From Bacillota bacterium (GTDB lineage Bacteria; Bacillota; Sulfobacillia; JAJZYS01; JAJYTV01): a stretch of 12,219 bases of DNA. Of the stretch, positions 6,805 to 12,219 are shown piece by piece (within the stretch, counting starts at the first letter, position 1; each line of letters begins with the position of its first letter). The DNA is taken from positions 1-12,219 of the forward strand of contig JAKAPV010000066.1 of the NCBI GenBank assembly GCA_021806845.1, in the 5' to 3' direction. The notes under the pieces were generated by a model, which was given only the letters and a program-made list of their open reading frames with translations, searched no databases and was not told where the DNA came from. A program made the translations under genes and the position numbers.

Positions 6805-7425
6805 GTGTTGGGAAGGGTGGAAGCGCACAGGGTAAACGCTGCGTCATAGGTCCAGCTGGCTTTCCCATCCGGAGAACCGGTCGTTGCCGGCCGGCGGTTC
6901 CCCTTTCACTCCGGTGCGCCCTGTCGCCAAAGGCGCTGCTAGATTGCCACTCAGGACGCACTGTAATCCCCTGCGCGCCTCGCCGTTGCGGCGAACAGCC
7001 TAGGAGTTTTCCTCGCGGCGCGTGTGTTCCCTTAGCCTCTTTTGCCACGCGGGTTTCGGCCGGCAGCGGCGGCGCGTCGGGGCCCCGATCGCGCTCGCCG
7101 GAACCCGGCATCCCTCCGCACAGCTCAAGGCAGGCTACGCTGTACCAAGCGCCTGGCCATGCCCAGCACCTGGTTACAGGTACAACTCCAGGCCGAAGTT
7201 GCATCCGCAGGCGGATGATCCTCGAACCTGGGCCTCCGCGGGGGTTGGGTGCGGAACCACATGCCGTTATGGGCGCCCCAACCTCCCTAACTCCCAGCAC
7301 GAACCCGGACTTGGCGTTCCATGCCCGCACCAGGAGCTTCATCGATGTGCCCTTCGACGGATTTTTAGGCCCGCCTTAGGGGAGACACGTCCGGCTAGGA
7401 TACTGCTCCACCCGAAAAGTTCCCA
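6805..7425 (-). ncRNA. ole: OLE (ornate, large, extremophilic) RNA
   Basis: About 620 bases lie between ispA and oapA with no credible protein gene, lower GC than the genes, and many strong helices on the minus strand. Pairings include 7287-7277 with 7249-7240 (ten pairs, bulged A7284); 7217-7211/7208-7202; 7201-7195/7189-7183; 7181-7177/7172-7168 closed by UAAC; 7109-7105/7101-7097; and 7094-7090/7076-7072 extended by 7088-7085/7080-7077. A junction closed by 7022-7017/6979-6974 contains hairpin 6994-6989/6985-6980. Then come 6961-6953/6922-6914 (nine pairs), 6903-6895/6879-6871 (nine pairs) and a closing helix 6867-6862/6814-6809. Length, heavy structure, position between isoprenoid genes and the adjoining oapA are the hallmarks of OLE RNA, a membrane-bound RNP of extremophilic Bacillota linked to stress and magnesium responses. 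The 5' end is placed from the promoter and the 3' end from the last helix; both are estimates. Confidence 0.86.
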
Positions 7426-7431
7426 CACGAG

Positions 7432-7440
7432 ATTATAACA
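7432..7440 (-). promoter_or_regulatory. Extended -10 promoter for the OLE RNA
   Basis: On the minus strand TGTTATAAT combines a perfect TATAAT (7437-7432) with the extended TGn element. The -35 region, about 17 bases upstream (TCGTGG near 7460-7455), is poor, which an extended -10 can offset. Predicted transcription start is near 7425, giving a transcript of about 620 bases up to oapA. It lies 27 bases after the ispA stop and is the only clear consensus promoter I noticed in the window. Confidence 0.68.
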
Positions 7441-7466
7441 CCGCATCGGGTGCGCCACGATGGCCC

Positions 7467-8330
7467 TCAATGCCTGCGTTCGGCAAGCTCTTCCAGCAGC
7501 GTGGCAAGACGCTCCGTCGCGACACGCTGGCGCGCGGCCGCCGCGAGTGCGTTCAGCGCCTTTTGCGCATGTTCGCGGTACGCCGTCTGCGTACCCTCGA
7601 CTCCCAAAAAACGCACGATGTTCGGGCGCTCTTTTCCTGCGTCCTTATGCAGGCGCTTGCCGATCTCCGTCTCGGTGCCGACGACATCCAGGAGGTCGTC
7701 GCGGATCTGAAACGCGACGCCGAGGGATCTGCCGAACGTGCGGAGCGCGTCGACGGCCGCCGTCCGCGCGCCGGCGAGCTCCGCGCCCGCTGCGGCCGCC
7801 GCGCCGAGCAAGGCTCCCGTCTTTGCCTCCGCGACGCGTATGCACCCCTGGGCGTCCTCCGCGCCGCTCAGGTCGAGCGCCTGCCCGCCGACCATGCCGG
7901 GGCCGATCCCGGCGCCGGTCGCGATCTCGCCGATCGCTCGCAAGACGCGCCCCGGCGGCACGTCCTGCATGCCGCGGGCGAGCAGCGCGAAGGCGCGCGT
8001 CAGAAGACCGTCTCCGACCAGGATGGCGGTCGCCTCGCCGAAGGCCTTGTGGACGGTCGGGCGACCGCGCCGCAGATCGTCGTCGTCCATCGCGGGCAGG
8101 TCGTCATGCACGAGGGAATACACATGAATGCATTCGATGGCGGCGGCGGCTGGCAGCAAGGGCTGCCAGCCGCCGCCGCAGGCCTGTGCCGAAAGAAGCA
8201 GGAGTCCGGGCCGCAGGCGCTTGCCGCCCAAGAGGGCGTAGGCCATCGCGGACGAGAGCGGGTGATCGGAGCCTGGCGCGGCGAGGATCGCCTCCTCGAT
8301 CGCCGGTAACAGGTCAGAAAAAGCGTTCAA
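7467..8330 (-). CDS. ispA: Farnesyl diphosphate synthase (short-chain polyprenyl synthase)
   Basis: This enzyme condenses isopentenyl diphosphate with dimethylallyl and geranyl diphosphate to make farnesyl diphosphate (C15), feeding quinone, undecaprenyl and other isoprenoid routes. The 287-residue product has GGKRLRP (35-41), the first aspartate-rich motif DDLPAMD (76-82) and the second DDLLD (211-215), followed by AGKERPNIV. The two-residue Leu-Pro insertion in the first motif and Tyr71 five residues before it are features of bacterial C15 synthases, so a C15 product is likely. The start is a TTG at 8330 overlapping the xseB stop (TTGA), with GAGGAAGG upstream. It is the last gene before the OLE promoter. 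Its partner dxs comes after oapA, so OLE and oapA sit inside an isoprenoid pair. Confidence 0.95.
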   Translation of the reverse strand: MNAFSDLLPAIEEAILAAPGSDHPLSSAMAYALLGGKRLRPGLLLLSAQACGGGWQPLLPAAAAIECIHVYSLVHDDLPAMDDDDLRRGRPTVHKAFGEATAILVGDGLLTRAFALLARGMQDVPPGRVLRAIGEIATGAGIGPGMVGGQALDLSGAEDAQGCIRVAEAKTGALLGAAAAAGAELAGARTAAVDALRTFGRSLGVAFQIRDDLLDVVGTETEIGKRLHKDAGKERPNIVRFLGVEGTQTAYREHAQKALNALAAAARQRVATERLATLLEELAERRH

Positions 8331-8551
8331 GAGCCGCCTTCCTCAAGGCGCAATTCCTCCGGCGGCGCCTCCTGCGCGTCGCCAAGCAGTTCTTCGATGC
8401 GGCCCTCCGCCGCTCCCAGGATCGCTTCACACTGCTTGGCGAGCTCCATGCCTTCCTCAAACAGCTTTAGGGAAACATCGAGTTCGCCGCTGCCGGACTC
8501 CAGCTGCTGCACGATCGCCTCGAGCCGTGCGATCGCCTCTTCAAACGACAT
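8327..8551 (-). CDS. xseB: Exodeoxyribonuclease VII small subunit
   Basis: XseB is the small subunit of exonuclease VII, which degrades single-stranded DNA to oligonucleotides. Several copies bind one XseA. The product is 74 residues and begins MSFEEAIARLEAIVQQLESG, then SLKLFEEGMELAKQCEAIL, the typical helical-hairpin signature. The start is an ATG at 8551 with GGAGG six bases upstream. It overlaps the xseA end by 11 bases, and the stop overlaps the ispA start. A longer open frame running up to 8686 is only a shadow of xseA. Confidence 0.95.
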   Translation of the reverse strand: MSFEEAIARLEAIVQQLESGSGELDVSLKLFEEGMELAKQCEAILGAAEGRIEELLGDAQEAPPEELRLEEGGS

Positions 8552-9755
8552 CTTTTGCCTCCCCCCGCGCCACGCGTTCGACGCTCGCCTGCACGCTTCC
8601 GTCCCAGAATCGCAGCCGCAGCTCATCGCCGGCAGCCAGGCCTTCGGCCCGCGCCACCGGGCTTCCTTCCTTCGATACGAGCGCATACCCCCGCTGCAGC
8701 GGCCCTGTCGGGTCGAGCGCCTGCAGCCTCAGGCGCAGGGCGGTCAGCTCCGCGCGGCGCTGCCTGTCCGATGCCTTGCCAAGGTGCAGCAGCAGCCGCA
8801 GGTCGTGCGAGAGCCGGTCCCTGCGGGCCTGCACGATGTCGAGCGGGCGGCGCAGCGGTGGCCGCCCGGCGAGCGCCGTGAGCAGACGGCGCCGCGCGTA
8901 GACCTCACGGCGCATGCCGGCTTCGGTGCGCGTGCCCAATTCGCGCGCCCGCGCGAGCAGCTCGACGTAGTTCGGAACCGTGATCTCCGCCGCGGCGCTC
9001 GGGGTGGGTGCGCGCCGGTCTGCCGCGAAGTCCACGAGCGTGAAGTCGGTCTCATGCCCGACCGCCGAGACGACGGGAACCGGACAGGCCGCCACCGCCC
9101 GTACGAGCGGCTCCTCGTTGAACGCCGAGAGGTCCTCCTGTCCGCCGCCGCCGCGGCCGACGATCACGACGTCGACCCCCGGGACCCGCGCGATCCGCCG
9201 GAGCTGGCGGACGATCTCTTCGGCGGCGCCTTGTCCCTGGACGCGTGCCGGCGCCACCACGAGATCAACGGAGGGGTGCCGGCGGCGCGCGACCTGGATA
9301 ATGTCGCGCAGCGCGGCACCCGAAGCCGATGTGACGACGCCGACCTTGCGCGGCACGAGCGGCAGCGGCCGCTTGCGTTCTGCGCGAAACAGTCCCTCGG
9401 CCTCGAGGCGCCGCTTCAGCTCCTCGAGCCGCAGGAGCTGGGCTCCCAGGCCGACCTGTTCCACCTGCTCGGCGTAGACCTGGACCTGTCCCGCCGGCTC
9501 ATAGAACGAGACCTGCCCGGTGACGAGGACCATGTCGCCATCCTTCGGCGCGAACGCGACGGTGCGGAAGCGCGAGCGGAACATGACGCCGCGCAGCTGC
9601 GCATGCTCGTCCTTCAGTGAGAAATAGAAATGCCCCGACGGGTGCGCCTTGCAGTTCGCCAGCTCTCCTCGGATGCAGACGAGGCGGAGCCGCGGCTCCG
9701 CCTCCATGATGCCTGTCAGGAGACGGGCGACTTCGAAGACGCCGAGAATCTCCAC
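8541..9755 (-). CDS. xseA: Exodeoxyribonuclease VII large subunit
   Basis: XseA is the catalytic subunit of exonuclease VII. The 404-residue product has an N-terminal OB-fold (about 1-105, with RGELANCKAHPSGHFYFSLKD). A catalytic domain follows with GVVTSASGAALRDI, GRGGGG (200-205), the signature GHETDFTL with Asp242 (233-242) and APTPSAAAE (about 249-257). A helical region and the usual C-terminal LQRGYALVSKEG complete it. The start is a GTG at 9755 with GGAGG seven bases upstream, overlapping the folD end by 40 bases. It is somewhat shorter than the Bacillus protein but no catalytic landmark is missing. Confidence 0.96.
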   Translation of the reverse strand: MEILGVFEVARLLTGIMEAEPRLRLVCIRGELANCKAHPSGHFYFSLKDEHAQLRGVMFRSRFRTVAFAPKDGDMVLVTGQVSFYEPAGQVQVYAEQVEQVGLGAQLLRLEELKRRLEAEGLFRAERKRPLPLVPRKVGVVTSASGAALRDIIQVARRRHPSVDLVVAPARVQGQGAAEEIVRQLRRIARVPGVDVVIVGRGGGGQEDLSAFNEEPLVRAVAACPVPVVSAVGHETDFTLVDFAADRRAPTPSAAAEITVPNYVELLARARELGTRTEAGMRREVYARRRLLTALAGRPPLRRPLDIVQARRDRLSHDLRLLLHLGKASDRQRRAELTALRLRLQALDPTGPLQRGYALVSKEGSPVARAEGLAAGDELRLRFWDGSVQASVERVARGEAKDVV

Positions 9756-10591
9756 TGCATCGCCTCCAGGCAGTTTCGCAGCAGCAGTGCGATCGTCATC
9801 GGCCCGACGCCGCCCGGGACCGGCGTGATGCAGCCCGCCAGCGGCTCCACCTCGTCGAAGCGCACGTCGCCCTTGAGCTTTCCGTCCTCGCCGCGGTTGG
9901 TGCCGACGTCGATGACCGCAGCCCCCGGCTTCACGTGGTCCTTGCCCACCAGTCCCTGCCGCCCTGCCGCCACCACCAGGATGTCCGCGCGGCGCGCGAC
10001 CTCCGCGAGGTTGCGCGTGTGCGAGTGCGCGATCGTCACGGTCGCCCCCGCGCCCAGCAGCAGATGCGCCATCGGCTTGCCGACGATCGCGCTGCGGCCG
10101 ATCACGACGGCCTCCTTGCCGTCGGGGTCGACGCCGGCCGAGCGCAGGAGTTCCATCACGCCCTGCGGCGTGCAGGGGCGCAAGCCGGGCTCGCCCAAGA
10201 GGAGGCGTCCCGCCTGCACCGGCGTCAGTCCGTCGACGTCCTTTTCGGGACTGATCGCATGCACCACCGCCTGCGGGTCGATGTGGCGCGGCAAGGGCAG
10301 CTGGACAAGGTAGCCGTCGATCTCCTCGGCGCGGTTCAACTGGTCGAGCAGTTGGAGGAGCGCCTGCTGCGTCGTTTCCGCGGGCAGGCGGTGGACCTCG
10401 GAGTGGAAGCCCGCCTCCTGGGCGGCCCGTTCCTTGTTGCGCACGTAGACAGCCGAAGCGGGGTCGTCCCCCACGAGCACGACCGCGAGCCCGGGAGGAC
10501 GACCGTACTCCGAGCGAAGGCGGGCGGTCTCGTCAGCGATCTGGGCGCGGACGCGGCTGGCGACTTCCTTGCCGTCAATGATCTGGGCCAT
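9716..10591 (-). CDS. folD: Bifunctional methylenetetrahydrofolate dehydrogenase / methenyl-THF cyclohydrolase
   Basis: FolD interconverts 5,10-methylene-, 5,10-methenyl- and 10-formyl-tetrahydrofolate, supplying one-carbon units for purines and formyl-Met-tRNA. The 291-residue product has the substrate motif SAVYVRNKERAAQEAG with catalytic Tyr49 and Lys53. It also has GYLVQLPLP, KDVDGLTP, the NADP-binding VIGRSAIVGKPMAHLLL and the C-terminal PVPGGVGPMT. The start is an ATG at 10591 with GGAG seven bases upstream, overlapping the nusB stop region by 17 bases. The extra in-frame sequence upstream of the ATG is a nusB shadow. The C-terminal tail after LLRNCLEAMQW runs on into the xseA coding region and is slightly longer than usual. 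Confidence 0.97.
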   Translation of the reverse strand: MAQIIDGKEVASRVRAQIADETARLRSEYGRPPGLAVVLVGDDPASAVYVRNKERAAQEAGFHSEVHRLPAETTQQALLQLLDQLNRAEEIDGYLVQLPLPRHIDPQAVVHAISPEKDVDGLTPVQAGRLLLGEPGLRPCTPQGVMELLRSAGVDPDGKEAVVIGRSAIVGKPMAHLLLGAGATVTIAHSHTRNLAEVARRADILVVAAGRQGLVGKDHVKPGAAVIDVGTNRGEDGKLKGDVRFDEVEPLAGCITPVPGGVGPMTIALLLRNCLEAMQWRFSASSKSPVS

Positions 10592-11036
10592 GGTCCTTCT
10601 CCACTTCTTCCTCCTGGATTGGATCCCGATCGCGCAGCGGCCGTCCGAGCTCTTCGGCGATGCGCGCCAGAACCCCGTTGACAAAGCGCGGGGCGTCCTC
10701 CGTGGAGTACGTGCTCGCGAGCTCCACCGCCTCGCTCACCGCAGCGTTCGGGGGGATCTCCGGCTGGTGGATGAGTTCGTAGGTGGCGAGGCGCAGGAGA
10801 TTGCGGTCGACGGCGGCGAGCCGCTGCAGGCTCCAGCCGCGGCTGAACCGGGAAATCAGTTCGTCAATCCGCGCCTTGTCCTCCTGCACGCCTTCGCAGA
10901 GGGTGCGCGCATACTCGGCGAAGCCTTCCGGCTCGCCCTCGATGGCCTGCCGCAAGGCTTCCTTGGGGTCCTGGCGCCCCACATCGGCAGCAAACAGGGC
11001 GCGCAACGCCAGAACGCGAGACTGGCGGCGGGCCAT
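10575..11036 (-). CDS. nusB: Transcription antitermination factor NusB
   Basis: NusB binds boxA RNA together with NusE (S10) and prevents premature termination, mainly in rRNA operons. The 153-residue product shows the all-helical NusB pattern: RRQSRVLALRALFAADVG at the start, then RLAAVDRNLLRLATYELIH, PNAAVSEAVELASTYS and RFVNGVLARIAEE. The ATG at 11036 overlaps the stop of the DUF2273 gene by one base (TGATG) with a weak ribosome site, so translation is probably coupled. The acidic tail IQEEEVEKDHGPDH lies beyond the NusB domain. Position before folD matches B. subtilis. Confidence 0.95.
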   Translation of the reverse strand: MARRQSRVLALRALFAADVGRQDPKEALRQAIEGEPEGFAEYARTLCEGVQEDKARIDELISRFSRGWSLQRLAAVDRNLLRLATYELIHQPEIPPNAAVSEAVELASTYSTEDAPRFVNGVLARIAEELGRPLRDRDPIQEEEVEKDHGPDH

Positions 11037-11260
11037 CAGTCGCGGTCCCGCGGGAAGAAGCGCTCCAGGAAGCTGCCCCAGTCCGCGCTCTCAAAGTCGT
11101 AACGCATGCCGATATACCAGCCGACGACGCCGGCGAGCAGCACGAAGACCGCAGCGAAGAAACCGATCTCCACCGCGAGCAGCGCCCAGAGAACGCCAAT
11201 CCCACCGCCCACGAGGGCGCCGGGACGCTCCTGCCACAGGCGCAGCCAAAACTCCCGCAT
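11036..11260 (-). CDS. DUF2273 small membrane protein of the Asp23/AmaP module
   Basis: A 74-residue protein with a short polar N-terminus (MREFWLRLWQERPG), two adjacent hydrophobic helices at about 15-32 and 33-51, and a charged C-terminus. Size, topology and position directly after amaP match DUF2273 proteins of asp23 operons, for example in staphylococci. The molecular role is not established; a structural or anchoring role at the membrane with AmaP is inferred. The ATG at 11260 follows the amaP stop without a gap, with GGTGGAG overlapping that stop. The frame ends on the nusB start. Confidence 0.85.
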   Translation of the reverse strand: MREFWLRLWQERPGALVGGGIGVLWALLAVEIGFFAAVFVLLAGVVGWYIGMRYDFESADWGSFLERFFPRDRD

Positions 11261-11812
11261 CTACTCCACCCGCCCGCGCCGGGATTCCGGGCTGATGTGG
11301 TCGATCTCGACGCGAACGCGCACCACCGCGATGCCGACGACCCGCTGCACCTGCGTCTGGATCGCGTCCTGGATCGTCGCCGCCAGGTCCGCGATCGGCG
11401 TCTCCGGTCCCACGGTCGCGCGCACCCGCACCGAGAGCCCCTCTTCCCAGTTCTCTATGAGCGCCTTCGCGTCCCGTACGCCTGCAACATTGCGCACGAG
11501 CCGCTGGACCATTCCTTCGATGGCGTGCACTGAGACCCGCACGTCACCCATCGAGAGGGAGTGGACGATGGCTCGCCGCCGCGGCGAGCCGGCGATGCCG
11601 ACGCCGGTCAGCCGCACGCTGACGACGAGCAGCACGATGCCGACCAGGGCTAAGCCGAGCCGCCCTGTGGGGCCGGCGGCGCTTGTCCGAAGAAAGTCCA
11701 GCGGGGCACCCCAGCCTGCCACCGCGATGGCGATCAGCGCCAGGGAAACGAGCCCCAGGCTGATCGTGTAAATGGCGAGAATGACCCGGTCGAAATAGCC
11801 GAGGACCTTCAC
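11261..11812 (-). CDS. amaP: AmaP, alkaline shock membrane anchor protein
   Basis: AmaP tethers Asp23 to the cell membrane in Staphylococcus aureus and is linked to envelope stress. The 183-residue product has two hydrophobic helices (about 10-34 and 52-73), a basic stretch (SPRRR, near 76-80) and then a soluble part. The soluble part resembles the Asp23 fold (about 83-172: ISPESR ends it; inside are VHAIEGMVQRLV, LSVRVRATVGP and VVGIAVVRVRVEID). The GTG at 11812 overlaps the asp23 stop by four bases (GTGA), typical of coupling. The DUF2273 gene follows immediately, completing a three-gene module. Confidence 0.9.
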   Translation of the reverse strand: MKVLGYFDRVILAIYTISLGLVSLALIAIAVAGWGAPLDFLRTSAAGPTGRLGLALVGIVLLVVSVRLTGVGIAGSPRRRAIVHSLSMGDVRVSVHAIEGMVQRLVRNVAGVRDAKALIENWEEGLSVRVRATVGPETPIADLAATIQDAIQTQVQRVVGIAVVRVRVEIDHISPESRRGRVE

Positions 11813-12210
11813 TTGACGCGCAGCCCCTCTGCATCCTTCTCTATGTCGGCGAAGGCGACTCCCTGGATGTGCACGTTCACCTCGACAACCTTGAGGCCGG
11901 TCATCGACTCGACCGCGCCCTTCACGCGGTCCTGCACCCGCTGCGCCACCTCGGGGATCCGCGCGCCGTACTCCACGAGGACGTAGAGGTCGATCGCGGC
12001 CTCGCGCTCTCCCACTTCGACCTTGACGCCACGCTGCAGGTGCTTCAGGCCGAGCCGCTCGGTGATGCCGCCAACGATGCCGCCAGCCATGCCGGCGATC
12101 CCCTCCACCTCGGTGGCGGCGATCCCGGCGATCACGGAGACGACGTCGTCGGCAATCCGCACAGCGCCGGTGTCATCGGTGACGAGCGAGAGCACTTCAT
12201 GCTCTTCCAC
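11809..12210 (-). CDS. Asp23/Gls24 family envelope stress response protein (YqhY-like)
   Basis: Asp23-family proteins are abundant, membrane-associated soluble proteins. In S. aureus Asp23 is anchored by AmaP, while B. subtilis YqhY lies before nusB, as here. The 133-residue product has the family core VRIADDVVSVIAGIAATEVEG (residues 17-37) in two adjoining halves, the glycine-rich GMAGGIVGG, VKVEVGEREAAIDLYVLVEYG and the C-terminal VVEVNVHIQGV. The frame is open to the right edge. The first usable codon, a GTG at 12210, directly abuts a probable adapter remnant and has no ribosome site in the window. The true start could therefore lie outside and the gene may be slightly 5'-truncated. An internal GTG at 12195 is also possible. 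Confidence 0.9.
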   Translation of the reverse strand: MEEHEVLSLVTDDTGAVRIADDVVSVIAGIAATEVEGIAGMAGGIVGGITERLGLKHLQRGVKVEVGEREAAIDLYVLVEYGARIPEVAQRVQDRVKGAVESMTGLKVVEVNVHIQGVAFADIEKDAEGLRVK

Positions 12211-12219
12211 AGATCGGAA
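12211..12219. other. Probable Illumina adapter remnant (right end)
   Basis: The last nine bases are AGATCGGAA, the start of the Illumina adapter AGATCGGAAGAGC and the reverse complement of the motif at bases 1-8. The mirrored placement at both ends is what an untrimmed adapter on each side of an assembled insert would give. Confidence 0.75.

Noticed and set aside
6788..7342. Open frame of 184 codons on the minus strand across the OLE region
   Set aside because: Its composition is not protein-like, it resembles no family I recognise, it has no good ribosome site and it runs into the oapA start in another frame. The inverted repeats explain the region better as RNA.
6805..7425. RNase P RNA, tmRNA, SRP RNA, tRNA or a metabolite riboswitch as the identity of the structured region
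   Set aside because: I looked for the RNase P core GAGGAAAGTCC, the SRP apical GGAAG/AGCA loop, tmRNA ends and tRNA T-loops and did not find convincing matches. The length, position and adjacent oapA fit OLE instead.
7022..7438. Open frame of 138 codons on the plus strand across the OLE region
   Set aside because: It is opposite to every gene here, has no recognisable domain and is explained by low stop-codon frequency in GC-rich DNA.
1..12219. Short inverted terminal repeat marking a mobile element
   Set aside because: TCCGATCT and AGATCGGA are Illumina adapter sequence, and the content between them is a conserved chromosomal operon without transposase or integrase.
1..12219. CRISPR array, prophage genes or insertion sequence
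   Set aside because: No regularly spaced repeats and no transposase, integrase or phage-like proteins are visible on either strand.

Overview
The window is one dense, single-direction gene cluster. Every protein gene lies on the minus strand, so transcription reads from the right end (12.2 kb) to the left. By eye the GC content is about two thirds, GTG and TTG starts are common, and several starts have strong AGGAGG-type ribosome binding sites. Gene order and protein families point to a high-GC Bacillota (Firmicutes) lineage, plausibly a thermophile or other extremophile. Known Bacillota carry nearly the same order: asp23/yqhY, nusB, folD, xseA, xseB, ispA, dxs, tlyA (yqxC), argR (ahrC), recN. 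I cannot name a genus.

Layout in transcription order. (1) 12210-11036: an Asp23/AmaP/DUF2273 envelope module (Asp23-family protein, its membrane-anchor relative and a small two-helix membrane protein). (2) 11036-7467: nusB, folD, xseA, xseB and ispA, tightly overlapped: antitermination, one-carbon metabolism, both exonuclease VII subunits and farnesyl diphosphate synthase. (3) 7440-6805: about 620 bases without a credible protein gene, starting at an extended -10 promoter and full of strong inverted repeats. I call it an OLE (ornate, large, extremophilic) RNA. (4) 6791-6213: a 192-residue membrane protein with the DxxxD signature of OapA, the OLE-associated protein. (5) 6210-3564: dxs (first step of the MEP isoprenoid pathway) and tlyA (rRNA 2'-O-methyltransferase). 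(6) 3570-1366: an HD phosphohydrolase and NAD kinase, not part of the classical Bacillus subtilis order, separated by a short structured gap. (7) 1379-1: argR and the N-terminal half of recN, cut by the window edge.

The special element is the OLE RNA/OapA pair between the two isoprenoid genes ispA and dxs. OLE is among the largest structured bacterial non-coding RNAs known. It forms a membrane ribonucleoprotein with OapA and is linked to stress and magnesium responses in extremophilic Bacillota. It is a known class, but rare and only partly understood, and this copy comes from a high-GC background. Other points worth checking are an ArgR with an altered arginine-pocket motif, a RecN with a diverged conserved motif, and a structured gap before nadK.

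The first 8 and last 9 bases match the two orientations of the common Illumina adapter stem. The window therefore looks like a whole assembled contig with untrimmed adapter at both ends, and the outermost residues of recN and the upstream edge of asp23 should not be trusted.
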